Assembly: GCF_051622035.1 (NCBI RefSeq)
Contig: NC_135358.1
Span: 20,040,001-20,104,000, forward strand
Reading direction: 5' to 3'
DNA: 64,000 nt
Source: Arctopsyche grandis
Lineage: Eukaryota > Arthropoda > Insecta > Trichoptera > Hydropsychidae
Of this stretch, positions 11,673 through 29,200 are shown piece after piece. Within the stretch, counting starts at the first letter, position 1, and each line of letters opens with the position of its first letter. The notes under the pieces were generated by a model. The model made no database searches. It saw only the letters and a program-made list of their open reading frames with translations, and was not told the DNA's origin. The translations under genes and the position numbers were made by a program.

Positions 11673-14600
11673 ATGAAACTCGCTTTTCCAATATGGGCCA
11701 AAGGCACAAGTAAGTATCCGCTAATTTTTCATTTTTATATCATTTTTAAGTGCGGGGAATATTTTTTTGGTCGAAAATTTGTATGAATAAGCCGAAAGTA
11801 ATTGGATTTACCTAAGGAAACGACCATTTAATTTATTTTTCCAAACCTATATAAATAATACATATTTGAGATATTTAATTAATTGATATGAAGACGTAAA
11901 AAAGTTCCTTTATATCTAAATATAAATAATTCAGTAAATATTTAATCACAATTATACTTAACTTCGTAATATTTTGATTAGTAGAAAGATGTGCAAATAA
12001 TACTATCTTTAGAGATATTTTACATATATACATACACGTATGTAAATATGAACGTAAAAGAGAACACTAAATGTAACAAATTTTAGCCGCTTATTTATAC
12101 TATGTATATGCATTTTTTTTTTTTTGGTTTTGATAGTAGTATGAATTAATATTTATTCTATTCTGAAAATCTACTATTATATTCTATTAAAATGATAAAA
12201 TGAAAATCTAAAATAATATTCTATTTACATATGTATGTATGTATATGTTTAAACATAATATCAGTAAACCATTGGATGTTTAGTTATTTGTTAAAACAGG
12301 TTTGTAACACACTTTGAAATTCCAACATATTTTTAAACCATCACTTATTGGTTTAATTGAGACAAAAAAAGTGAATATGCAAAAATATAGAATTTTATTC
12401 TAAAAAGAAGAATTTATAACCAACGATATATGAATATTGGTCAAAAATAAGTGGTTTTAGTTTAACTGAGATTTTTTTATTCGATTGACTGAATCATAAA
12501 ATTATTTTTCTTTTATTACACAAAATATATTATACCTATACTTATATGAGACAGCTATAAATTTTATTCGTTTATTTTTATCCCATATGTTCATTAGTAC
12601 AGAACACCTAAAATATAATTTGAGTGTTTTATATATTTCCAAACGAAAAATTTTGCTTTTTTTTACAAAATAATATTTAAAAATCTTTTAATAAAATATA
12701 AAATAAATTAATGAAAACCATCTATTATAAAAAGTGCCTAAAATATATATACATGTACATATATAATATAAGTGTATATATGTATGTATGTATGCATATT
12801 TCTCGTGGTATTTCTTGCCAATCTAGTATTAATAAGGTTTAAAATCAGGAATTTAGTTTGTTTAAATAATTAGGACATACATACATATGTACCCACACAC
12901 ATACATATTTGCCTATGACAAATAAATTTACATATGTACATATGTATACATACATATTTTCATATTTAAAATTCTTTTGAAAAATTTTCAAATTTGTTCC
13001 ACTTGGTTTACACACACGCACATACCTTAAAAATACATATTTACCTTCATATCTACTATGCGAAGATATGAATAGTTTGAATAATGCTGCCAATTAGTTA
13101 AAAATTTCAGCACGTTTCGTAGTAAGAGACCTCGAAGTTCCTTGAAATGTTGAGGTCAATAAATTTATCAGAACTTTACAATTTATGTTACATTTGACCT
13201 TATTTTCGATCAATTTAAAAACGCAAGTACTTCACATTATTACTTATAAAATAATATTATTTTCATTTTTATTTTAATTGTCATTCAAACGAACGATTCG
13301 ACTTTCCTAAACTTTGAATTATTCATATTATTGTTTCCAAAACACATTATGTGGTCGAATTGATTGATATTTAATTTTACAATGACGCGCACAATTACCT
13401 ATATTAATAACTTTCAAGAATACCATTAATATTTTTACCCTAGTTAATATGTAATTAATACTAATTGTAAAAACAATCACGGCTGAATCACAATTCTGTT
13501 TATGTCCTGCACTTTCACTTAAGTGCTTTTTAATTATTTACATAAAATTAAAACGATTATAATGTCATCTACTCAGTGAATACCTAGGCGAAACCGGGCG
13601 TTCTTAATTAAATTATATATAGACGAACAGTACGAATTCCAACCACTTAATTTTATTTACATAAAGCATATATGTACATACATACATATGTACTTACATA
13701 GATCACATTTTTATCACATTTTTAATTGCAGCAAAGCAGAGAAACAGTCGATAAATATTTACTTATAGACTGTTTTAATTGTTGTTCTCCTTGGTGTTCT
13801 TTTTTAAATGATAAATGTGTTAATCACCTTTATCCTTGGTAAATGATAAAGGTGTTAATTGTGTATTTTTACCGGTCGTCAATCTTTATTTAAAAAGGTA
13901 CTATTTGGGAGCCTTTTCTTGAAATTTAGAGGCCGTTTGAATAACGCTTGAACAAACATAGTCACCCCAAACACCTGATTATATTTATTAATTCATTTTT
14001 AATGTAAACTTTATGTACGTACATACATTAGGCTGATTATGGAATTTTTAAATTTTAATTTTACAAAATACTATCTACAAAAAATGCAGAAATATGAAAA
14101 ATCATCTGCCATCTCTATTTATTCGTAGACTATGTATACTAATGTATTTTTTGTTACATCGCTTTGTATTTTTAAAGTTATATATCTATTTCAAAACAGT
14201 CGTTATTTTAATATTAAAGAATGGTGTAACGTTCGCCTTTCATTATATGTACGAGAGATTGTCATTTTTGCATGGAACGAACGAGAAAGTAAAATTTGCA
14301 AGTGTGCAATTATTATCAAAGTCGTCTCGATCTAACTAAGCAGTACATGTATAGACTATGAAATAGCATCCATTATGGTCCGTTGTGATTCGATTCGTCG
14401 GTAAATTTCTCATTTCGCGTTTGACATTGCAATTTTGCGGAAAACTTTCCAATTGTCAAACCTTGTCGAGTGTTAATTGAAATTTAGCGCCATTGCGTCA
14501 AAATTTGCTTTTTAATTTGCAAAATCAGAAGTACATATCATACTAATAATAATTCTTGAAAGCTATGTATGTATGTATGTTTGCAAATTTAATTTGATTA

Positions 14601-17600
14601 ATGTAAATTTAATTAACTCATTTTCAAACTCGTCATAAGGTCCAGTGCTTTTTTTTAAGTTTCAAGTGTATTAAAATCAACTGTGAAATTCCTCTCAAGA
14701 TGTAGAAATTTTGTCGAAATGTAAGTATTTGTCAATTCAATGGGTATTTCATTTTCGTAGTTTTTTATAATAAAATAACATTTTTTTATGCACTTGCTGC
14801 CAAATCATACAGCAATATATTTATGTAATACCAATAAATTCAAAATTTCACTTACGCACTTTGAATGACCACTACAAACAATACTACTGAATCAATATTA
14901 ACAATTGCATTATTTGTTCATCATAATTTTACTCATAATGTGAACGCTTTCATTGAAAATGCAATATGTTATAATTAGGTATATGTACCTATAATGAAAA
15001 TAATATGTATACTATATAATTCTAATTTTGAATCCATCAAAATGTTTAGACATCATTATTTTTGTTTTATATATATGGTTATATCAATTACCAAGTGACT
15101 ATCAGATAGGCAAAACTGTGTATGTATGCATGCATTACTTTTATTAGAAGATGGACAGATAAAGAGCCTTCAAGCTCCACAGTAAGTACATACATATGTA
15201 GATCATAACTGGCCTTCAGGGTGACCAAAAATTACAAATGAAAACCTATTACAAATAGGAACACGCTATTCGCATATTGAATGTGACAAATTGCATTATA
15301 CATATATTATATACTAATTCTATTGTTGATTTTTGTCATAGAGATGTTGCTAAGAGTAGAACTAGTGAAATTCACCTTGAGTGAAACGAGCATTTGTAGA
15401 ATGCAAATGTAAAACGCTTTCTTTGTCGCGCAACTCGTTGAGTAACCGTATTGTTTGTAATGGCTTATAATTATAACTAGCTATTGTACATATTGCACAA
15501 TGATGATATTTTTCAGTCATAACTATAATTTTGATAAAAGAAAATGTCATATTCGTGACATACATTCACAAAAAAATAAATTATATAAACTTAAAGTGAA
15601 AGGTCTTTAATATATTATTTATATGGTCGATAGGGATTGCATTATTCTCCCTATCGTCTGGAATAAAAGTTATTATTATTATTAATTAAATCTTAAAACC
15701 ATTATTTTATAAATTCCACAAGTTTATTTTAACCTTTATAATATTGCGACACTTTTTTTATTTACTAATACTTCAAATATTGTGACATTATTTTTTCACT
15801 ATGGATAAATATGTATAAATTAATAATTTTAGATATTGTACCAACGAGATTCTACATAGGAGTTATGCTGTTTACAGCATGCTGGGTTTCTTATATGATG
15901 AGAGTCAATATGAGTATCAATATATTAGAAATGGTAGAAGTTAAAGCATCAGCGTCTAATAAAAGGTATAAATATACTCATAATATATCATATAAAAACA
16001 CCATTGACTTCATTTACCTAAAATTTAATTTAATTTTTAGTGTTGAAACTGAGTGCTTCAAATACATACCACACAACCTAAGTACAGAACATGTTCACGT
16101 TGCTATCAAACCTGTGATTTTATCCGATAAAGTAAGATTTTACTTTATATTATTATATATCTATAATTTTAAGTCTTCTTACATATTTTTTGTGATATTA
16201 GAATACAGTCAAGTACCACTGGACTTCAGCTCAACAAGGCATAATTTTAGGTATATATTTTTGGGGATATTTAACTACGTCATTACTCGGCGGATGGATG
16301 GCTGAAGCTTGGGGAGCTAAGATCGTTGTTGGCGTAAGTGTAGCCTTATCAGGAGTCGTTACACTGGCGAGTCCTGTGGCGGCAAGTCTTGGGTTTGAAG
16401 TTATGCTTGCTTGCCGATTCCTCATCGGAGCATTAGGCGTACGTTAATTTTGAATATCACGTTTCTGTCTAGTTTAACAGTGGCAAAAAATAATTGTATT
16501 CTGTTTTAGGGTGTTCTTTATCCTTGTCTGCATTGTCTGGTGGCAAACTGGGCACCCCCTGAAGAGAAAGGAAAATTCATAGGGGCTTTGCTTGGAGGCA
16601 CATTTGGCACAGTGATCACATGGTCTTTGTGCGGTGTTTTAATTTCTAGTCTTGGTTGGGAATGGGCTTTTTATGTGCCTGGCATCATCACTTTAGTATG
16701 GTGCATTATGTGGTTTGCCGTTGTGAGTGATTCGCCAGAGGAACATCCGAGAATAGATCCCAAAGAAAAAATGTATATAATGGAACGTATTGGTGACACG
16801 GTGGCTAAAAAGAAGGTAAATATTTGACTGATTTGTATGGCAGGTATTTAAATATTGATATTAAATTATTAAGAATGTAATATGTTTTAGACAATACCAC
16901 CATTCAAAAGTATTTTGCTGTCATTGCCATTTTGGGCTTTTGTTGTACTTCACTATGGTAATCTTTGGGGACTTTACTTCTTATTAACGGCTGGACCTAA
17001 ATTTGTATCGCAAGTTTTGGGCTTTGACATATCAAAAGCTGGATTGATAGCCGGTTTACCATACATAAGTCGCATGTTTATGGGATTCGTATTCGGATCT
17101 ATTGGTGATGTATTTAGAAAGAAGGAAAAAGTGTCCGTTACAATTATAAGGAAATCTTTTGTAGTTATCTGTAAGTATCATATGCCAATTACTAGAAACA
17201 TATTATATCAAATAGTATTTTTTCAGAACATTTATTATTATTTTCAGCACATTTACTTCCCGGTTTGTTTTTGATTGTTTTAACGTTTGTTGGTTGCGAT
17301 CAAATATTAAGCGTTGCCATTATAACAATGTCACTCGGTTTTAACGGCGCTGCCACTGTTACAAATTTACAAAATCACCAAGATTTGGCCCCGAATTTTG
17401 TCGGAACACTCTACGGTCTTGCTAATTTCCTCGGAACAACTACCGGATTTATTACACCGCTCATCACAGCCCACTTCACCAAAGAACATGTAAGTGGCTG
17501 GAAACAAATAACTGAACTTTCTAATGAAATTTTGTTTTTATTTTTATTCATTTTAACTTTAGAATGGATTGGACGAATGGCGGTCGATTTTCATGATTGG

Positions 17601-17796
17601 TGCAGCGGCATATTTCCTTGCCGGGATATTTTTCATTATTTTCGGCACGGGCGAGACTCAATCATGGAACATGGTCGCGAAACCCACAGACGATGATGCG
17701 TCACCTATACCTGCAATAAAATCTACCGAAGAAACATCTTCATATACACCAAAGCCTGAAAGTCCCGTTCTAAATGGGAAAGTACAGAACAAATAA
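11673..17796 (+). CDS. SLC17-family MFS transporter (sialin/phosphate-cotransporter type)
   Basis: This is a multi-pass anion transporter of the major facilitator superfamily. Eight exons join in phase: 11673-11709, 15833-15965, 16041-16131, 16202-16438, 16510-16815, 16891-17170, 17248-17489 and 17563-17796, giving 519 residues. The start is MKLAFPIWAKGT and the A|AT junction gives the canonical first membrane segment ending MMRVNMSINI. Later landmarks are the family signature WTSAQQGIILGIYFWGY, CRFLIGALGGVLYPCLH, WAPPEEKGKF, and a helix 7-12 half ending with a polar, Pro/Ser-rich cytosolic tail. Length and architecture (about 12 helices) fit SLC17. The helix-4 Glu of vesicular glutamate transporters and sialin is Gly here, so substrate should not be copied from those. 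The first intron is 4.1 kb. AATAAA at about 18132 may end the transcript. It is convergent with ATE1. Confidence 0.9.
11710..15832 (+). other. Intron 1 of the SLC17 gene
   Basis: The intron runs from the strong donor GTAAGT to the acceptor TAATAATTTTAG. No other gene is evident inside. It contains simple TATGTA repeats, an imperfect duplication around 13790-13860 (CCTTGGT...AATGATAAA...GTGTTAAT) and a small hairpin CGATAGGGA...TCCCTATCG near 15629-15657. The open frames inside have no recognisable motif. Confidence 0.6.
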
Positions 17797-18160
17797 AGTC
17801 TGATTAATATTAATGCACGCCAGAAGCGGCGAACCTATCCATACAAGTGGTAAATAATACGATTCGGACGGCATGCAAATGATTTTGAAATATTTAGTCT
17901 TAAGTTTGTGAAATATCAACGACTGGTTTTTATTTTTTTGCTACTGCTAGCTAAATTTCGAATTTTCGGAAAGGTTCTCCATCTCTGGTATAGGTTTATA
18001 ATTTTTGTTGTAGTTTATATGTTGATAGTAGTTATGAATTTTGATTGAATGTTTTATATGTACATATGTAGATGTGTGTAATGATGTGTGACGTTTGTGT
18101 AATAATTTGCATTTATTGTAATATTTATTGAAATAAAACATGTTGGATAGAATTTATGTT
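17797..18160 (+). other. Probable 3' UTR of SLC17 gene
   Basis: The stop codon TAA is followed by about 340 bases without coding content, ending near AATAAA at 18132-18137. The next feature is the oppositely oriented ATE1 gene. Two TTTATT strings (AATAAA on the minus strand) at 18484-18489 and 18496-18501 could be its polyadenylation signals. Confidence 0.45.
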
Positions 18161-18603
18161 TTTTAATTGGGAATCAATCAATTAGAAGAATTATATATTT
18201 ATTTTGTTTATTGAATAATTACAGAAAAATATTACATTTTGTTAAAAAAAATACGGTCAATTTATCATCCATAAACACTCCTGACATAAAATATACATAC
18301 ATACATACATACATGCGGTAGAAATGTCATCTACAATCTAATTGATTAACAATCAAGAAAACATGCTTCGTATACTCAAATATTTCTATAATATTATGAG
18401 TAATTTAATTTGAATACATATATCTAATAGAAACGCGAAAATTAAGCAAAAACATATAATATACACACATATGAACTGTACGTTTTATTTGAAACTTTAT
18501 TCAGATATGAATTTCAATTAGCTAAATATCACAAGATGAAAATACTGATTTTTAATAAATAAAATAATATATTAAAAATGCAAGAGAGCAAAAATATACA
18601 AAA

Positions 18604-24322
<5,719 letters not shown>

Positions 24323-24979
24323 CTTTCTGTTGCTGCCGTTGAACACCGAAACACCGAATATACTCAATCAAGGACAACTACCTCCTGACTCACCACCGTC
24401 AACTGCACAAATGTCAATTGCACTGACAGTCATGGTAGCCATACCACTAATTACTTATACTACCAACATAACCAATATTTTATTTTGTGTTTTAATTTTT
24501 TAGACTTTATGTATAAGCGAAACACTACAGTTGTTTTCCAATATATAGTTATTGGCCACTTTGACTAAAATAATATACCAAAACCAATCGGTGGCAAAAC
24601 AATGTACTGATTAATACTGAACAAAAAACATAAAAAGTTGTTGTATTTTTATTTGTTTTAAGTTTTTGTTTTTGTAAAAGTTTTGAAACTTCAAATTTTA
24701 ATGATCAAAAACCCTCTTTTAATGAACTAAGTTGGTTTATATTGATGTAATTTACATGAAAAATAAAATTAAAATGAAATGGGACGTTATATCTGCATAA
24801 AGTTTTCTTATGATTTCATTGTTTTTCTTTTCCTTTCTTATTTACTTCTAACAGATTTAGTGCGTTATTGGAGAGTTCACTGGACTATGTTTTCCCTACT
24901 TGTTAAATTTTTCTAGATTTAAACGCTTTCTGTTTGTCATATATACATATTTATGTGCATTCATACATATGTATCAGTG
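24323..24979 (-). promoter_or_regulatory. Upstream region of ATE1
   Basis: This stretch lies directly before the ATE1 start codon (24322, minus strand). The reading frame before that ATG is open for a short way but has no earlier ATG, which supports the chosen start. No TATA box or initiator of clear quality was recognised, and no other gene is visible. Confidence 0.3.
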
Positions 24980-25243
24980 GGGTCTACCTCACGGGCCCGA
25001 AAACGCAAAGATCTTAAGTCGAAAGATAAAAAAAGGGTGCATGGTAGACGGTACATACTCACTTAATTTGCGCGAGCAGGATACAACAGGAACAAGAGGA
25101 ACAGGCTTTTCCTCCCGTGTTCTACGCGCGCACATTAATACGGGAGGAAAAGCCTGTTCCTCTTGTTCCTGTTGTATCCTGCTCGCGCAAATTTAGTGAG
25201 TATGTACCGTTTACCACGTAACATGGGCCCGTGACGGATACCG
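24980..25243. mobile_element. Foldback element, copy 2, 9-bp TSD
   Basis: A second, 264-bp member of the family seen at 21568-21969. It has the same GGGTCTACCTCACGGGCC left end, the same CAGGATACAACAGGAACAAG arm and the same TTTCCTCCCGT apex. It lacks most of the outer arm (the segment with GAATGTGAAATTACC). The flanks GTATCAGTG are identical at 24971-24979 and 25244-25252. The loop (CTACGCGCGCACATTAATAC) is the reverse complement of the copy-1 loop, so the copy sits in the opposite orientation or its loop has flipped. Confidence 0.85.
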
Positions 25244-25247
25244 GTAT

Positions 25248-25331
25248 CAGTGGCGTGGCGTGGAAATCTCCCCATTTTTATTGTATGTGAGGCTGTGCGA
25301 TATAAACGGAGATTTCCACGGTACACCACTG
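25248..25331. mobile_element. 84-bp hAT-like MITE disrupted at its left tip
   Basis: The left end CAGTGGCGTGGCGTGGAAAT and the reverse complement of the right end, CAGTGGTGTACCGTGGAAAT, form an inverted repeat of about 24 bp around a 36-bp AT-rich middle. The first five bases CAGTG were duplicated by the insertion of foldback copy 2, so they also occur at 24975-24979. The original flanks ATATGTAT (before 24975) and GTATGTAT (after 25331) match at 7 of 8, as for an 8-bp duplication. Confidence 0.65.
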
Positions 25332-25339
25332 GTATGTAT

Positions 25340-26290
25340 AAACATTTGAATAAATATGAATGACTTATCAATTTATATTTAATTGGATATAAAATTAACT
25401 GGTGTAGGTGACTTTAACCAGATTCAGAATATTTAAATACATATCAACCTATCTATTTAATTCTAAAAGTTGAATCTTTCGGAAGAGCATTATTGTTAGA
25501 AGGCATTATTGTTTTAAAGAGAAATGTGAAATTCAAAATATATACTTACATATAAAATACTTTATCTGATATGCACTCATTTGTTTGCTATATTATTCAT
25601 AATTATTACAATAAAATTTGAGTTGAAGGAAAATACTAGTCGTTGGCAGCGCCAAATTTTATACTTAAAATATAAGACTAATGAGACATTATATTCCTGA
25701 TGATGCACCTGTTTCCTATTTACTACTAATTTGTTAAAAGTTAGTAGTACTACATAACTGATGGAAAATTTAGCATAAATTGGGGTATTTACATACATAG
25801 TACCTAAATCTAAGTGACCAACTGAAAACTAACTAACCTTACCTACCAATTCCATTAATATTTCTTTATAAATTTGAAGAACTTTTATAAATAAAAAAAT
25901 ATTTGTATTCATAAACGAGGAATGCAAAAATGCAAAATATATTTATTTCAAATATTTATGTACAATTTCTTTTACAAAATATTCAAATGACACAGAGAAT
26001 ATATATTAAAATAAAAAAAAACAAGAGACAATAACATATAAAATGCAAAAAAGTACACTTAACAATATACATTTTATTCACAACAAATTACGCTAGTAAT
26101 ATATTTATTCTCTTTGAAAATTTGATATGGCAAAGTATCATTATTTCTATATATTTTTAAAAGAGTAATAATTACAATATATAAAAACTAATTAATACAA
26201 TGAGAAATGTCATGATGGGTAAAATAAAATACAATATAAAATATTCGTACAGATGATCTACAAGTATATATTAAATAAAATTTAAAATAA
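25340..26290. other. Intergenic and RhoGAP 3' UTR region
   Basis: No coding exon. The sequence just below 26291 is probably the 3' UTR of the minus-strand RhoGAP gene. Several TTTATT strings (AATAAA on the minus strand) occur between 25930 and 26110, so the exact poly(A) site is not decided. Confidence 0.45.
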
Positions 26291-29200
26291 TTATACGTAA
26301 GACTCAGATTCTGTGTCGGTACCAGAATCTTCAAGGGCCAATATGAATTTTTCGCATGAATTTCCTAAATGGTAACTGGTGACTGGAGCTCGAGTGCCAG
26401 ATGCTATAGTTTTGTTTTCTTCTGGCTGGTTATGCTTTTTTGAATCCTGCTGCTCCTGATAAACAGATGTCACAGATTTAGATCTGGACTTCCTGTCTTC
26501 GCCCACTAGGTGTACGGGTGGTAAGTTCTTAAGGGGGCTGTTATGATATGATTTTCTAGGAGGGACTGGCGGTGCTAATGAGGGGTTTCGCAAGCCAACC
26601 GCTTTAACGTAGTCACGCTTTTCAGAGTCCTCTGACGCATCTTTATTTTCGGAACTATAAGACGAACCTACTGATGTTGGTTTAGCAGTGTAAATGTCAG
26701 AAGAATAAATAGGCTCTCTACTACCCATTTTTCCATACATATTCTCGCAGAACATATCAAGTCCATTTTTTCTACGAGCAACACCATAAATGTCTTCCGG
26801 ATATTCAGAACTAAACTTGTTAGAAAAATTTTCACTACTGGCAGGTGAACCTTGTTTTAAATAACCAGATGGTTGATAAAGTGTATCATTACTACTAGAA
26901 TTACTATGAAGTACAATATTGGCTAATGATTTCGAATGAACTAGTTTACCACCGCAAGTATTCTTATCGTATTTTGAACTATGACCAGGTTTTCTGGAAG
27001 AGATTTTATTCACAAGCGATTTTTTCAATTCAGATGCTGGTATAGACTTTTGAAAACCACTTTTATTAATATTTGAATTTGTTCTTGTTGAATGAATTTG
27101 ATTTTGATCCATCTTTTCAGTATCTAATTGATTCATCGACATACAATTTTTAGAACAAGCGTGAGAAGGGTCTATACTTCTCAGATTACATTGATATTTA
27201 TAAGAATTGGGATTGCAATTGATCATTCTATCGTTCACTTGTTTGTAAATTGCATTCTCGTCATCTTCTTCTTCTTGGTAAGTTCCAGGTGGATAGGGAC
27301 AATCGGCAGAGGCTACGTCTAAACTCTTAGTACGTGACGCCTGTCTGGACCAGTCCTTCCTCGTGAAAATAGTTGATGTTGGTACTTGATCACAGTCTGT
27401 TTTCATATGCATGTTTTGAGTTGATTTAGGTTTGACAGGAGCAACATCATAAATACTCTCATTTATACATTGCTTTGTGGGTTTAAATTTGCCATCCGAA
27501 TATGAAATGTTTTGATGATTGGGATTTGTGTAATTTGACATGCGTTGTTCCCAACCTCCGTATACTCTAGAATAACTCTGAAGTGGAAGATCCAATTTTG
27601 AATCTAACAAATTACTCTTTTGTGCTTTAGATTTTACTGTAACATTTCCATAGATATTCTCTTGACTACCTCTTGTATTATAGATATTTCTTTCGTTTCT
27701 TTTATCCAATAGGTCATCTGAACTTTTTGCACGACAAAATATTTTGTTTGGATGAATTTGATGATGTTCATTAGTATTTTCAATATGAATACTATGAACT
27801 TTAGCATTTCTGTTATTTCTGTTGATTCCTAATCTTGGAGGCTTTTCTGGTTCATAACCAGTCAAATATTTAGATGGAGAAGAATTTGTTTTAACATTAT
27901 TATGTATACCATTTGGAATCAAACGACCATTGTGCAAATTATGATTGGGCATAGAAGTTCCATATATTGCTTGACTGTCGTGATAATTTGTATTATAGCG
28001 ATTTTGTGCTGCAATTGAATCATATATCTTTTGCTGTGATTCAATCGTTTTCTGAACGTCAGCTGCGGTACCATATATATTTTCATACTTCATGTAACCA
28101 TCATTTTCAGGTTTTTTTACATAAATGTTATTTTTTCTAACCACATCATAGTTTCCGACTGCTGATTTTGGTAATCCATGTGGATCTGTGGTGTAGCATT
28201 TAGCATATACCCTTTGAGCCTGGTGAGTCTGAATACCAGCTTGGGGGAGTATTTGAGTAGTTTGGCCGTTACGAGGAGCTGGACTATTCCCACCGTTACT
28301 ATTGGAATCGTCTTCAGATAATGTTAGACCAGAATCTCGACTCAAAGATAACTTTTCTTTTCTGGTACATGTTAAATCTAAAGAATCCAGTGAGAGTCCT
28401 ACCGAGTGCAAGCTGTCGCTTTCTTCAGCTCCAGAGTCTAAAGATAAAGCAGACGGCTCAGGACTTCCTTTACCAAAAATACTATGTAGATGAGGCCCAA
28501 ACAATATTTCAGCATTTATAATCAGAAGTTCTATCAAAGCTGGAACTGCTTTCGGTGCAGTTTCACAAGGTACATTTGGCCAGAGTAAACTAGGTCCAAC
28601 ACACACCGCTAAATTCATCGGACACATCAAATTTATGGCAGAGTTTCTAGCGATCGCTTGTAATATAGCCACAAAGTGGGAGAGTAAATTATAATTAACT
28701 TTAGGTAACTTCAATAATAACGATCGCATAGATGATATCTTTTCTGAAGGAGTTAAACCTACAAAGAAGAAAAGCATTAATATCTTGTGACTTTTTGGTA
28801 ATACTTAACATATCATAATAAGTGATACTTACTTAATACAGAAATCCATCCAGGATAAAATGAATCGCACATCAACGGCTGTGGAAGACTTCTAAGAAAA
28901 TCCTTGAGTAATGAAGCGACTAATAATACTGGAGCGCTATCTAGTTCGGGACACCGTGCTCCAGCTGCACCGGCATTGTCAACCTTAAAATTTTAACATA
29001 AAATTTAGAAACAATCATATACAATGAAACTAATAGAGATCATTATTAATTAAAATAACCACCTTTTCCCGAAGATGTTTCAATGCTTTTGCATTAGCAC
29101 TCTTACGGAAGATTCCTTGGGTGTGTGGACCTCTACGATGAACAACTCTCAACATTGTGAGTACAGCTGCTGGTAATCCACCGTTAGGACACAACCTTGC

